Assembly: GCA_029851415.1 (NCBI GenBank)
Contig: CM056742.1
Span: forward strand, 152,773,121-152,837,120
Source: Eretmocerus hayati
Taxonomy: Eukaryota; Arthropoda; Insecta; Hymenoptera; Aphelinidae
Direction of reading: 5' to 3'
Length of the DNA stretch: 64,000 bases
Positions 11,846-25,271 of the stretch are shown piece after piece (positions within the stretch are counted from its first letter, which is position 1; each line of letters begins with the position of its first letter). A program made the position numbers and the translations under genes. A model generated the notes under the pieces. The model searched no databases. It had not been told where the DNA came from and saw only the letters and a program-made list of their open reading frames with translations.

Positions 11846-12265
11846 ACGAGGCGCCCTTACTGCTAGAGTTTTCTTTAATTAGGAATATTATCTGCATCAA
11901 GAAATATAATGGCCACTCTTAAAAATACGTTAGAGATATGTCCACGAAACTGATACAAAACTTCCTTCACGAGTCAAAAAGTGCGTAAGCTATGATTTAA
12001 TCAACACAATCACTCGAAACCAATCAACTCAAGGTTAATACTTTGATGTGTCGAACAAATTTGTGTAACAAAAAATCTGTGAGTCTAAGCCATCAAACCC
12101 ATACACCCTTAGAATCTTACTCTCTTCAATGATTTCTGAGAGATATCCGAGGGGATATCCCATGGTGATGGAAGAGAACAACCGCATCAAATGTAAAGAA
12201 TTCCCAATTCGAGTCAAATTTGGCTATCTAGTTTACCGAACTATTCAAACACGAAGCTCTTGGTC
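11846..12265. other. Non-coding stretch
   Basis: Downstream of the candidate secreted gene. No clear AATAAA signal or other feature recognised. Confidence 0.35.
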
Positions 12266-12560
12266 AACTTTCCGCACGAAAATTACAAAAAATAGTATAA
12301 GAAACTCGGGTGGAAGCTTTCTGCACTCATCGTCGAAATTCGTGCGCGAAAGCTCTTTTCCACACTCGTCGGCGTGCGGAAAACACTTTTCCCGCACGTC
12401 GCTAAACGCCGACTCGTGCGGGAATGTTCCATTCCCGCACTCGTCAACTTAAGCGACGTGCGGGAAAAGTGTTTTCCGCACGCCGACTCGTGTGGAAAAA
12501 AGCTTTCGCGCACTTATTCGACGATTCGTGCAGAAATCACGCTTTCCACCCTTGTTGCTT
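12266..12560. repeat. Palindromic array of GTGCGGGAA/TTTCCGCAC motifs
   Basis: Arms of about 115 bp fold around a centre near 12430; for example 'cggcgtgcggaaaacac' in the left arm pairs with its complement near 12470-12490. Each arm holds several variants of the GTGCGGAAA 9-mer. Same family as 9419-9640 and 35160-35275, but with different spacing. Confidence 0.85.
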
Positions 12561-13879
12561 AATGTACTATTATTTTGAGCTTTTCGATATCGTATAAAAA
12601 AAAAACTACCCACGGTATTATCTGGCAATAGAACCTTACATATTCATCAAGAAAGTCCGATACAAAATTACGTGAATTATCGATTGAATGAATGAGCTAA
12701 GCTTAGCATCTCTCGAATGTAATGGTATACGAGCTTTGCTTGATAGGATGATATCGTGGGGTGTATACTATGATAGCTTAAAGCTTGGCATTTGGCAGAA
12801 CGGGAATGAAGACAACAGTTCTCTCTCAGCAAGTCTGTTGCGGGCGGGTATAGATAAGACGCTGGGAACCTTACAATGGGAAGGGGTAAATTCGCGGAAA
12901 GGCAAGATGTTAATGAGGCCGAAGGGTTGGCATTCCTCGTGGGTTGTGAGACGTAGCCAAGATTTCCCGCTTCAGTCTTGTGCTTGTGTTCGCCCCTTTT
13001 GTAGAGAAAAGCCATACCGATAGGGCTATATTCTGAAGGTGCGTGAAGTGAGCATACCTTGCCTCGAGCGATTTTTGAGGTTGTGTTAGGTACGTTGAGA
13101 TAGAAAAGTATGGGTATAGAGGTTTCTATGAAGTGGTGTCCTTATCATTCAGGCTCATGCGGTGAATGAATTTGGATTGTTATCAGACTTGGAACTGCAT
13201 GTTAATATCAAATCACGTGATTAGCAAAATGTGGCAAAATGTGTCTATTCGCTTTAGAAAACTGAACACGCATTTGGAAGAATGCCAGATAATCAAATCA
13301 GAGAATGGATTCACGAACCGATTGTTTGTCTGGGATCATATATCAAGTTGTAATTACAAAGCTATGGTGACTTGCTATATGTTGCATGCGTGTCTACCAC
13401 AGCACATTCATTTGATGAGACAAGATATGTCGTCATTATTGGAACCAATGTGTCGGTTAATCACAACGTAACAGAATCAATATTTTCCTAAAAAGCTACG
13501 ACTATATATTTAGAGGTTCGATGATTGGTTTCATTTATGCGTCGAAATGAATCGTCTGAACATAAAATTGATGATGAATTAGTTTGCGTTGAGGCGAGAC
13601 ACGAATATTCCCGATCAGCTTTTTTTACACATTCCAGAATACAATTTATGTTTCAAGTTGTACTCCCAAGTGTATGCACATACAGTAAAGTTGTGATGTA
13701 GATAAGCAGCACATTTTCCGAGACGTTTTCCCTTTGCGACTTCAGTCTTTTATCATAATCATGTTCATTGAAATACATAGGCACGATAGTGTACCGTGAG
13801 TCAAAAATGCGACCGTGCCCCATTCGACAATCGTGACGGGAGCAACGTGTGAAAAGAGGAATTAGTCTCGTAAGAATAA
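12561..13879. other. Stretch with overlapping open frames, no gene supported
   Basis: A moderately GC-richer patch at 12690-13020 is open on both strands (111 and 112 codons), and 13166-13471 plus is open for 101 codons. None shows a recognisable domain, signal peptide or splice context. Confidence 0.35.
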
Positions 13880-15000
13880 CACGGATTGAACGTTCTTGGA
13901 TAATACTTATTCACCAACATTATTGCATCTCTCGCTACCGCTGGTGTTGCTTGATAGGTCAGGGGCTCATGAAATGCTTTAACAGCCCAAAGATGATATT
14001 TGTAAAGTGATTGAGAATGATCGATTGATGGTGAGAAAATAACTTTCTCATGAGGTTCGGGAGGTTGGCATTTTGTCAATCGGCGGTAAACTAATCAGTC
14101 AGTCCTGCCCATAACCCACATGATTACGTAATACATTCTAGCCAGATCACATCGAATCAGCTTGAAGTAAACCGGACTGGACAAAATTAGATCGAAACAG
14201 ACCTAAGTAGCCCGAATTAGACTCAACTAGACCGAACCAGACCTAATCAGACCGAGCTAGACCAGACTAGACCGAATCCGACCGAACCATAACTGATTAG
14301 ACTGAACGAGACCGAACTAGGCCAAAGTAGATTGAATGAGGCCAAACTAGATCAAACTAAACCGAACTAGACCGAATTCGACCGAACCAGAACTAATTAG
14401 ACCAAATGAGATAGAACTAGACCGAATGAGACCGAACTAAATCGAATTAGGCCGATTAAGCAAACTAAAGCTAATCAGAAAGACCTAGACCGAACTAGAC
14501 CGAATTCGACCGAATGAGACCGAACTAGTCCTAAGTATAGTAGTAGTCCTAATTATACCGAACTAGACCGAACTAAACAGGATTAGGCCTAATTAGACGG
14601 AGCTAGACCAAACTAAACCGAATTAGATCGAACTAGAACGCACTTCGATCATACCATTACGGCAACTCTAGTACAGTTTTAGTGCGATGATTCGAATACA
14701 ATACGAGTACGGTACTAGTACGGTACTAGTGCAATACTAGATAGTCCTTCCGGTACTAGTGCCGTACTGGGACCGTTCTAGTAACGAATGAGTCCGTACT
14801 AAACCGAACTGGATCGGACCAAACTAGCCCATCCATTCATGCAGCCAACCACCCGCCATCCCAATCACCAACCCATTCACTCATTGACCTGCCCATGGAC
14901 TCATATGGGCATCCAGTATACTAACCCGTTCCACGACAGGCAACCCGATACGCGGGATTCGGACGGACAAATTTTGGACTAGCGTTTAATTATTATACAA
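13880..15000. repeat. Dispersed element with degenerate satellite core, copy 1
   Basis: Three parts match the copy at 54100-56640 in the same order. The first is a left flank (13905-14170; 'ctctcgctac', 'cccataacccacatga'). The second is a core of degenerate units around 'agaccgaacta' (14170-14640), then 'ggtactagtgc' units (14690-14770). The third is a right flank ('cgatacgcgg', 'attattata') near 14940-15000. The minus-strand frame 13801-14079 keeps short matches between copies (EPLTYQ, then AVAR-like), hinting at an old coding segment. No terminal repeats found; superfamily unknown. Confidence 0.75.
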
Positions 15001-18000
15001 TAATAGAATAACACAATAATTTAAAAATTTGACACGTTTACTGGAATCTTGAAAACTCCGGTGTTGTCCAAATGTGGAATCAGCTTTCATTCGACTCCAC
15101 CGCCAGGGCTCAGAGTTGACTCGATAGATTGACACTATTTACCGATAACCCGTTAGCGTTTGACTATATCGTAATGAGAAATATTCAGGTGCTTACTGAT
15201 TCCAAAGACAAATTGAATATCATTGTAGGAACGGAACAAACGGAAGGGGAAACGGAAAGAATTATCAAGGCATTACTGCAACTTTTTTATCTCATTGCCT
15301 CAACTTAACAAAATCATAACCATGAATGATAATTGCTATCTACCATTTACGATTGGACGCAGAGTATTTATGGCCAAATAATATTTAATATTCCCTGAAT
15401 AGCGATGCCTGAATATGACTGTGAAAAAATTATATATCCCCTCAAAACACCGCCTTCACTCGAATGGAGCTGATGCTCGAGCAGATGTATGTTAATTCCC
15501 TTCCAAACGAATTTCCAAGAGATAAAAAGAAGGGAAGGGCTCTAGATGGAATCATTACTATCACCAATTTTCTCCCTGTGCCGAAAGTTTCGGGTCAACT
15601 TATTGATTTTTTTTTCGAAGCTACAAATCTGTGATTTGGACAAACGACGCAATGAAAATTCTCCGAGAGGAATTCAAATGGATAAAGAAATTGTTAATCT
15701 CAGTAATGTAGAAATTTGAAAAAAATCCAAACTTCTTTCAAAATTCTTAGCGTCGAGAATAATGCAAAATTTTCAATATTTTCAAGATTTTTGAGAGTAA
15801 TGTGCTTGAATTTCAATGTCACAATAGATCTTTTACCGCATCTGTCTAAAAAAAACTAGTGCGGCATATTAAAGATGGCGTTGCGTAATACAGCGATGGT
15901 GCAAAAATATTGTACTACAGCAGAGAGGGTGGAGCCCCCACCAGTAATCATATAGCTGGGCGTTGTCGCATCGGAAGCCAGATATAATACGCATAAGGCA
16001 AATACACACACAGAATGAGGGGTAAGCTTTCGGAACTCTGCTGATGTTGAAGGGGCAGCATAGAAAGGCGGGGTTGGATGTATACGTGACACGCGAGCCA
16101 ATGGGCTCCCTTTAGCTTTGCCAAAGTTCCATAACTCGCCTCCGATGCGCCGCGCTTGGCTTCTGGTCCGTATAGACATCATAAACTCGCGCTCTCAACC
16201 TCCCAAGGGGGAGTCCGCACCACCCGATCTACGTTCTATATTGGTATACACATATATTTTCCGAGCGCAACGTCGACAGCCAACTTGCAGCCTTCCAACT
16301 CCCTCCTGTATGAGCGCAAGAATCGATATCTGAACGGCGATCTGCACGTCTATAACTATGCTCTCGCCGCAAAGAGCAAGTTGCAGGTCAGGGTATGGAT
16401 TTTGTATGGGTACATGAATGAGTGCTACATTTTAAGATGAGTTCGTCATAGAATTTAATAAAAACCCCTTTGATTTCTATGGAAATATCTTCAAGTCATC
16501 TTGAGATGGGTTTAGGGTTTTTCTACTTAGTGAAAAGAGAGATTTTCTCGGTAGTTGTGAATTTTTTCGGTAGTTTTACGCACATCCATGCATTGTGTAA
16601 ACTTTACTAGAGTTTCCTATGATTTCACCACAGCAAGAGAGGGTTAATCATTAGACCCAGTTAAAAATCGAAGAACAGTTACTTGACAAGCTTGATCACT
16701 TACAACTGATGTCAAATTGAAAACTCATGGAAATGGAAACACTCGATCCAACAAAGGAAAAACTTTAGCGTACTATCACAGTCATTTCACGAGAAATACC
16801 CTCAGTTCGTTGTAGCAATCGTATAAAGCACTTAAATTTATTCCTATTATTTCATCATGAGTTGGTTGAATTCAGGATAAGTTTTCAAAAAACTCGACAG
16901 AGTAGGTTCATAACAGTTTTTTGTAAACTTTTCGAGACAGTCTCTTGGAGAGTTATCCGTCAATATCCACATCATAGAAATTTCAGCTGATTCTCAATTT
17001 AACTCATTCAGTTTTTTCATATTTACTCCAATTTCGCCTGATCTAGAGACTACAGCCCAAGATGTCCAACATTCTCCCAAGATGTACAGAGTAGCCGAGA
17101 AGTGAGTGACCTCCCCCGTCCTCATTCTTTCAAAAACGATTGGGAGTTTGGAAAGACCCCGAAACGAATGTCCTTCAATTTCAGGTGAGACGTTTGATAG
17201 TGACCTTTGTTTTGATCTTGGAAACTATTTCCATGCTCGTTTGGAGGTTAATAAACTCAGGTTTTCAAATGAGAAACCTGTGTTTGATTTCGGATTCAAA
17301 TTAGAAGAATACCATGAAACGTTTGTAAGGGACATTTTTTGGATTCGATTCGACCCGGACTAGATAGAAAGAGGTCAAAATATCTGGAATTTCTGTAGCT
17401 TCAATAGTAAGTGTCCTGTCAGAAATGATGAGCATAAATATGTTTGTCACTGATGCAAAAATGGAGTTGTGACCTTCATCTTGACCTCGGCGGTCATTTT
17501 CAAGTTCATTTAGAATCAAATTTTTTTCAGAGCGGCCGTGGAAGTGCGATGACCTCCAATGCCAAAACCAATAATGCAATCTCATTTTCACTCCCTTAAC
17601 GATAAAGTTTCATCCTTAGAACTGATGTCCGGCGAGACTCTATTTTTTGGTGCTACGGAGGTCACTGACCGCCGATAATGACTCCTTCCATCTTGCCCGA
17701 GTCGAGTCGGAGCCAAAGGATGTTTCATACAAAATTTTTTAGAATGTTCACCGCCTATCAGAATTTGAGTTCAAAGGTAGATCATTTCTGAAGAATTAAT
17801 TTAGCTGTCAAAAGACCTTGAATATAATATCCAAGGTCAAAACCGATTTTATCGTCGGACGTACCGATCAAAATGAGCGGACACTTGTTTCGAATTTTCT
17901 TTCAGGGTCCCAACTGTTTCCAAAAATTAGAGGTGTAGAGGCATCAACTTTCCCGTCACCCTGTATAAGATGACGTTATTGGATCAAAATACGTATTTTC

Positions 18001-20020
18001 ACTTGGTATTAACGGATTTTATTCTATGAAATGAACAATATGTTGAATTTTCATTAACAATTTGTCAGACGTTTGTCAATCCGCTAAAGGAACAGATTCA
18101 AATAACATCTCCATGCTCAGCTTTTCCAAGCGCCATATCCTCAAACAATCTCGAAAATGCATTGAAGATTCAACAATCTCTACTGACAAATTCTTGTCTC
18201 AATACCTACATTAGCAACCGAATAGATGCGCAAGTGATACAGCTCAACGAATCAACCGTCGCGACAAAATTGCTGCCGTCACTGGCACACCTGCCCCTCA
18301 TCTGATTCCCAACAAAACACTGAGCCACCCTTCAAGAATCTCTTTTTCAAGTTCTAAATCTTCAAAGAAAAATAAGAGACCTCAGGTAAGCATAACTATA
18401 CACAAAATCGTAGCCAAGAAACTGAGCAAAGACGACACGAAAGAGAGCAGAGGTGAACCAAGATTCGGTAGACAAAGACGTTTGCGGCAAAATCGAGCTT
18501 GCTCAGTGGTGGTGGTTTGGCGACGTCGCGTTGTCGACAACGGCAAGAGGCTGTCATGAGCAGAGAGCTAGCGGTTGTGTCCCCGTTACTTCTGCTTCGG
18601 CAACTTTATCCAGTCGGGGATGATCTTTCTGTCCGACTGTTTACCCCGCAAGACAGAGAAAGGGAATCTCATGCTGATGCTCAATTCAAAACTCTTGTAT
18701 ATATATAGTTCAACGTGTATAGGTGTGTATGCCAAAGTCTAGTTGACAAGCACGCCTAGTCATTTTACGCAACGCATGACGAGATACCTTCTACTCCTTT
18801 ACCTTGTGTGATGCCTTGAGGTGGTTTTTCGTTAATCGCTCAGTGCGTGCCTCCTTCAGTCCAACGCAAGCGGAATCGTACTCTTGGGGACTAAAAAGAT
18901 TTTCTATTTGAGGGGTGCCTATACCTGTGGTTATCAAGCAAACTGAGAGAAAACTAAAGTAGGATTGGTGATTCTTCAAAGCAAGTGTATTTTTGAGCGG
19001 ACGAGAGTTTCTTTGTTATACCACCGGACTTAGAGTAATTTTGTGAGGAATACATACTCTCTCAGAAATACAAACGACAGAGTGATTACCTATTCTACAT
19101 GTTTTGAAGTTTTCATTCCAACACGAGTCAATAATAATTACTGTAGAATGAGATGTAGTATTGGAGAAGGCCGATCAGACCATTCTTACCTTCTCATGAG
19201 AATCCCATTCGAGTGAGTGGAAAGAATATGACTCATTCTTTCAAACTCAAGAAGTATCTCCGAATTATTACATGAAATGATGTGTCTTGATTGCGAGAAA
19301 AGTCTGTGTACCGTTTTGGTCCGGATTGATTTGAGCAATGTTCACAGGAACTACGAGAATTCATAACCAACCACATGGATAATTTTTTGAAAGAATTATC
19401 TTGTAACCATCACACGTGAGGATCCTTGAGCCAACATCCATAACATCTCTCGGTTTATGCCTTCAGCAGAGGAGTCGGATGCAATCTAAACCATTCCCAA
19501 ATTGTTTGTGTTTCCAGCTCTTCCTGAATGTAATTTTTCAGAAAGCTATGAATTCTAATAGCTGAATTCTCATTCAGAGAGACCAACATTTGGAATGCTG
19601 AATCATAGAAGGACTAATATCCAAAATTCACGGATGCGGAAAATTGAAAATTTAAACCAAAATTAGAAGGGACAAAAATTTGGCTCACCTGAATTGAAAA
19701 GGCGAATTTTCTAAACGACCAAAATTCGTTCTGGCTAAAATTCGGAGTTCAAAGAGAAAAAGTGCCCAGTGTTTGTACCATACCGGATTTTCGGTCATTT
19801 CTCATTTCCGGGATCTTGGGAATGACAAGTTTCTGTCCATCCAAATTTCAGCATTCTACATTTCGATCACCCTGCATCTCTGGCAACAAAATATTTGTCC
19901 TTCCGTAATTCTGAGTTTCGAGTTTTCGGTTCTCCGAAATTCAACTAATCACAAATTTGTGGCTCAAAATTTTGGCAACTTCTGATGACCAATGACCAAT
20001 TTATCGTAAAATGAATCTAC
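15001..20020. other. Five kilobases without a recognised gene
   Basis: No reading frame reaches 110 codons and none shows a domain. Around 17100-17700 the phrase 'gtgacctcc' and variants recur in both orientations, suggesting old repeat debris. At 19640-19760 'aaaattcg/aaaatttgg' recurs in short steps. No tRNA, promoter or transposase identified. Confidence 0.4.
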
Positions 20021-20088
20021 CAACCAAAAATACCCACCATATTATACATATTATCAACCAAAAATACCCACCATATTATACATATTAT
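20021..20088. repeat. Perfect tandem duplication, 34 bp x 2
   Basis: The unit starting 'caaccaaaaatacccaccat' is repeated exactly once with no mismatch, so the duplication is recent. Confidence 0.95.
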
Positions 20089-22663
20089 GATCGGTGCGTA
20101 GTTCATATCAATTTATGGTCAGACGGTGACATCTATGGGTAGCAATCCGAATATACCCGCAACCACGTTCTCATACCTTCGTTCCGCATTTCGATACCCG
20201 AATCTCGTAAATTTTCTAGATGAGTAAGGGCGTATATAGGCAGGGATCAAACTGCAATTGCCATTTTTATTTCCACTTGATGTTGCTTCAACGCGCCAAC
20301 CCTCTGCTCACCCGTCATTTCCATATAACGCGCACGAATTCACCCTCGCCTCATCCTCACCACCAACTTTTTCGCTTTTTCAGCTCTTCCACATCCCTCT
20401 CTGGCTCAATTTTAATTCACATAAAGTAGAAATCGCACCGCGCATCCGCTCTTTTTTTTTCTTTTCCCGTTTCGCGAATTATAAGCGCGAGGCGGTGGCG
20501 GGGCAAAAATAAAAAGACAGAGCTCACCCGCTTGTGCCAAGCCGCCATTCTACTCTCTTTCTTTCTAGGTATGTGTGTATGTATGTATGTGTATTTTTGT
20601 AAATGTACAGTAATATGACCAGTGAATTTTTTCCCCTCGGTTACCTCCTCTCAGCTTCTCTCGCGTTTGTTCCGCGGAATTTATGATGCTCTGTACCGTG
20701 AAAAGGGCTCCAACCCGTCGCGCCCCGTTCGCTCCGATGAATGGCTAATTAAGCGCCCTGAATTATTCAACTTTCAATTTTCCTCGTTCAAACTCCCTAT
20801 ATCTCTCTCCATGGCTGCCTATACTATTTTTCTTTTATCCCTCTCGTACGTATCGAGTATCGAGTATCGATTCGATATGTACAACGCGAATATACCTGTA
20901 CGTCATCGAATTACGTTGGATATTGGCTGAGCGTACCTATATTGGAGCATTCATTTTGTGATTTTGCTGCACATGAGGTATCGCAGATAAAGTGAGAGAG
21001 GCAATAAATATTGGCAAACGATTGGCTTGAATGATGAGCTACCCCGTTTAAATGCATGTATGTATGTATTTGTGTTGGCTGATGAGTGTGCATCGATTAC
21101 CTTTCATGGCTGAGCAAATTTTCATAAGTAGTTGATGAGTTCGAGCGAAAGCGAGGCTTTCATCACACATCACACACATATATATATACGCTTATAGGCG
21201 TCAAGAAAATTACGCGCGAAGCTTTGTTATTTCCGTAAAAGTGAATTACTAGCTTTAGAAAGAATGTAATTTGTGCAGGGCTATGCTTTTGCAAGAAGAA
21301 AATTTAATTTTGCGCGCAGGTTATGCGCGCGTGAAACGCGTGACGATGTATGTTCTTCGGTTGCTAGTGCATTGAACTTTGCACTGTTTTTGAGCCAAAG
21401 TTGAAAGATAGTGGATTTATCTCTCTCCATTTTTCGGAGTGAACCCTCCAGTTGTGGCAACTTTAGGGCAAATCCACGAAAATGTCAATCGATTTTTAAC
21501 GGACTCAAATTTGATTGTTCAAGGGTAGATGAGAAGGTTCAGGTGGTAGAATTCGTAAAACTCACTAACACTCTTGGAATATGATACGGACTCGACGGAC
21601 TGGGCTCAATCTGATAAATATAGAAATATCAGTGAAAATTGGAAAATCGTACCCGTGGCACCAGTTCCTCTTGCTAAGACTATTTTGCAATCGCCTTGTG
21701 GAAAACTGGAATTCGTAAGAACAGGACATTATTGTCGCGTGTTATTGAATCACCTCTCGCAGCATCAAATTTTTATCGTATTTGAGTCCTATTCTTTAGA
21801 ATTTCTAGTGCGTAACGGGTGTCACACCCCCATCGCAGACTTGCTCTTTAAAAAGAGTGAGATTTACTCATTCGGAGAGTGAGAATACCACTTGTGGCCA
21901 AGTAATTCTCACTTTTTCGATTTGCTACGAAGGGTGGGGTTCTCAAGATTACAGAGAACGAAGAATTCATGTTCGATTGAGGTCAATATTTTTGTTTCTT
22001 CTCCTCTGCCGAGCTTTGACGATTTTTTCCTTTTATATGGAGATAAATGTCTCAGATTGATGACCTGTTGAACTCAAAACCTCATGTCATGAAACTGACT
22101 TCTTAGTTCTTTGAACTCTGGTCACGATCTTTACTCGTACCAACACTCAATTATCACGATCAATCAGCATACAACATTTATCGTATTACAGTATACAACA
22201 TTTATCGTATTGTAAGTGCGATAAGGATGAGATTGGTCTCATTAATCACGCTGCATGTACGTGAATATCATGCTCACCAATCACACGATGTGAACAATGC
22301 AAATTCGATAAGATTAATCAGTGAAAAAGTATTAAGCAAACTTTCGGGCAAGGTGCATCAAGTTGAACTAATCAGGTGAATGAAAATTTGTTAGATAAAT
22401 TTCTTGCAGCAGTTTGATACTTTGTATCTATTTGATGGAATTGACCAGCAATTGTTTATGAGACCCATATCCCATAGACGATACTTATGTGTTCTCGAAG
22501 TATCAGGATTTTTACAAAATATTCCAAGCATGAGTTGCAAGCTAGAAAATGCTAGACTGGGGCATTCTATCCATGGCCGCTTGGAAATAGTCTCGGTCAC
22601 GTGAGGTCAAGCTGGGAGCTCATTTGATTCAATTTTTCACATATCTATATTGCACACTCGGCT
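20089..22663. other. Non-coding stretch, partly promoter-like composition
   Basis: From about 20200 to 21350 CpG and pyrimidine content is higher, with TATG/TGTA microsatellite words, as at other putative regulatory stretches here. An imperfect 24-bp tandem repeat ('atacaacatttatcgtatt') lies at 22169-22212. The frame at 21574-21882 (102 codons) has no recognisable domain. Confidence 0.4.
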
Positions 22664-22826
22664 ATCATCTGATCTCGCTGGCATACATATTCTTCTATCT
22701 CAGTTGTACGCAATAGTTGAACTATTCAACAAATGAGATGAGTATATGTATAGACATTCCGCGAGATCAAATGATAACTGCAGTTATCATTAGCTATTGT
22801 ACAACCATGGTTGTACAATAGCTAAT
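22664..22826. repeat. Cluster of nested palindromes
   Basis: An outer fold-back pairs 'tatcatctgatctcgc' near 22664 with its complement ending near 22780. Directly after it lie two perfect palindromes: 20 bp at 22771-22790 (atgataactg and its mirror) and 38 bp at 22789-22826, centred on ccatgg. Together they form a compact hairpin- or cruciform-prone block, probably a non-autonomous fold-back element. Confidence 0.85.
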
Positions 22827-23084
22827 TTTCTATTTAACGGGTAATCGATTGAATAGATTTTCGGTGAATGAGAGAAGGGTAGGAAAAGACGAGAATATAA
22901 TTAATTAACACAGAACTAAATTCAATTTTTATCATCATTTCACAGTCCAGAAAAGCCCTGAGTTGGAGTGAACGTCACGTTACTAACGAAAGTTTCGAGA
23001 TAATCATCATTTCATCGTGTAGGAAATTGAAGAAAAAATGTATAAAAAGTTAGATGAGAAGAAGCAAACCGGGCAACTGCTTGA

Positions 23085-23350
23085 TCCTACTTTTGTGGGT
23101 GGGGAATCAGACAATGGATAGATTTTCATCTCCTTTCTAAATCAGAAAATTTTAGGTGAGCACGTGTCACCCGGATGCTGGAACTGAATTCCTAAGTTAT
23201 CATTCTCATTGAATATTTTTAGAATTGCGTGAGATGACGAAGAAACCCATGGATTCATAAAGTCATATAGATTCTTACAGCATCTCGATATCCTTCTGCA
23301 GTGTATCCTCGGTCATTTGAGGGCATAGAATGGTTCATTTTTGGTCAAAA
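23085..23350 (-). pseudogene. Relic of Chapaev-like transposase, C-terminal part
   Basis: The sequence aligns in order and orientation with 25310-25565, the 3' end of the intact transposase gene. Shared stretches include 'tttttgtgggt'-like, 'ttgcgtgagatgac', 'gaagcacatg'-like and 'tcgatatccttctgcag'-like segments. Indels and stops destroy the frame, so it is an old related copy. It ends at the position where the relic at 29750 begins. Confidence 0.75.
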
Positions 23351-23365
23351 TTCAAGCTTTTGATT

Positions 23366-24200
23366 TTTTTTTTTTTTTTTTTTAACAGGAATCTTGATCA
23401 ATTAGACCCTGAACTTCGAGAAAAAAATTGTATAAACGTTCGGAGTGGGTGGTATCACTTCCGAAAATAGATATGATGGTCAGGAAGCTACTTTGGAAGA
23501 ACTGTTTTTTCCATTGATAAGTATCTCGTATCTTGTATCCGTGACAAACAGCCCCTGTAGCTTGCTCCATGTAGTAGTTGGGTGGTTCACAGGCACCAAC
23601 GATCCAAACTCGTTGGATAAGATTATGAATCGACTGAATTGTTGACAGTGATAGTCAGTTTTCTAGAGAGTACCGTGGATTTTTTGCATGAAAATTACCT
23701 TCCGTCTCCTCTCGGCGGCAGTTCCGAACGCTGATGTTATTTCTGACTCATTGACTAGCCTTTTACGGGTCAAACCAACATAACGTTTCACCCTCAAATC
23801 CACAATCAAGGTGTACACTTATTACGCAGAACTAGCCAGTTAGCAAACTCAGGTGTTTCAGGTTCAGAATCTTGTCCATTCCGCAGTCCGCACGCCCTGT
23901 TGTGAACAACCCTCTACTCTCGCAACGCAATGCAATTGCAGAGTAACCTTTACATTGTTTTGATTCTGCCATTTGACAGACGACTTTTTCTTCAGCCGAA
24001 TAAACTCCAAATTTTGATGCACGAGACATGACAGCCGCATATCCAATAGCTCAAATTGATAGTAGAATCATTTGTAGTGAGATAGATATTTCCGTACTGA
24101 GCGCGGTGGCCCATTTTATGCACTAGGGCAGTTTGTCTGTCGAGCGTAGCGAGATAGAAATGTCCTCCAATGCCCAAAATGGGGTTGCAAGCGAGGTGCG
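23366..24200 (-). pseudogene. Unidentified degraded coding sequence with 3' poly-A-like tract
   Basis: On the minus strand, 24190 to 23830 reads as protein-like sequence over about 115 codons if one frameshift is allowed near 24030 (for example GGHFYLATLDRQ, then SKFGVYSAEEKVVCQMAESK). A further frame at 23382-23570 is followed by a T-run in plus orientation (about 18 T, near 23366-23383), which would be a poly-A tail on this strand. This could be a retroposed or LINE-borne piece. I do not recognise the protein. Confidence 0.3.
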
Positions 24201-24775
24201 GATATATTTTTCCATTACGAGAACCCTAAAATTCTATTTAAACGCGGCATTTTGAGGTTAGAGTAATGAAAAGTCCTACTCATACTCATTCAACTGCTTC
24301 ACACTGACTCATTTTCTCAAAATTTTCTCATGCACAATTATACCGATGATAGAGCTCTCAAAAGTGTTTAAACTGAAATGATTGTTATCCAAACGTGTAC
24401 ATCCTTGAACCAGTTAGAAAAAGTGTTATTAATAAATCATGGTTTGGTGTTAGAAACAGATTTTTTGGATGATCTTGTGAGTTAAGTCAGATCTTCCAAA
24501 AATCTGTGAAATTCATCAACTTTGAATTCAAGTTTTAGGAAAATCGATCCATTGCATCAAGTGTGAGCAGTATGTGCAGAGGAAAAATTCCTAGGGCAAT
24601 CTCTATGGTGCATTTATAGTTTGAAAAAGTTCAAAAGCGCAAGTTTTAGTAACTTGCCTACTAACAAGTTGAGCAACAGTCGGTATCGCACCATATCAGC
24701 TCATGGCATTGGCATATTTCCATGAGTATAAAATATAATGAGGAGTGACTGTGTGTGTATCGATGGACTTTTATC
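24201..24775. other. Flank of the Chapaev-like transposon
   Basis: No gene or repeat recognised in this AT-rich interval. Confidence 0.4.
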
Positions 24776-24779
24776 CGCT
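24776..24779. repeat. Left target-site duplication CGCT
   Basis: The four bases directly outside the left TIR are identical to the four directly outside the right TIR (28276-28279). Extending to five bases breaks the match, so the duplication is 4 bp. Confidence 0.85.
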
Positions 24780-24929
24780 CACGGTGTTCCGGAAGCTAAA
24801 AAAAGTTTGTCCCAAATGACCACAAAAACTAGAAACGGGGATGTCTTCGGAACACCAAATAGTGATAAAATTTCATCGAATAAAAATCGGAGCTGATCCT
24901 TTTTGCAAGTAATTCGAGAAATAAGATGC
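24780..24929. repeat. Left terminal inverted repeat, 150 bp
   Basis: Starts cacggtgttccggaagc and runs to 'ataagatgc'. It pairs with 28126-28275 with three substitutions (two adjacent after 'catcgaa', one in the T-run before 'gcaagtaattcg') and no indels. The first seven bases resemble the RAG recombination-signal heptamer CACAGTG, with one difference. Confidence 0.95.
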
Positions 24930-25147
24930 AGGCTGAGTGGTTTTTCATTTGTCCATTCTGCGGTTATGTTGAGGGAAATTTGGCGACAGGGGCAAAACGA
25001 AGGGCCGTTTTCATCACATTTTCTACACTCCTATTTGAATTGAAGTGCATTTTCGAGTGAAATTATTATGGATTGGATATTTTTACGAGGAATCAAGGTA
25101 AGGATGGAGAAGACAGAAATATGAGTGATTGAGAATCGAAGTTCGAA

Positions 25148-25153
25148 TTTATT
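25148..25153 (-). terminator. Polyadenylation signal AATAAA
   Basis: TTTATT on the plus strand is AATAAA in the direction of the transposase gene, about 120 bp past its stop codon and inside the element, a plausible 3' end signal. Confidence 0.5.
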
Positions 25154-25271
25154 ATAAATTCATACTCAGTTTCAACAAATCGAAAATCAAAATACGGTTT
25201 TTGGCACAGAGTTTGGGAGCTCCTCATAATCTCATTGTGAGGAAATTAGAGAAAATATCGAGAAAATGAGA

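Noticed and set aside
12677..13023. Gene at the doubly open patch
   Set aside because: Both strands are open over the same interval, there is no domain or signal, and codon content does not favour either strand.
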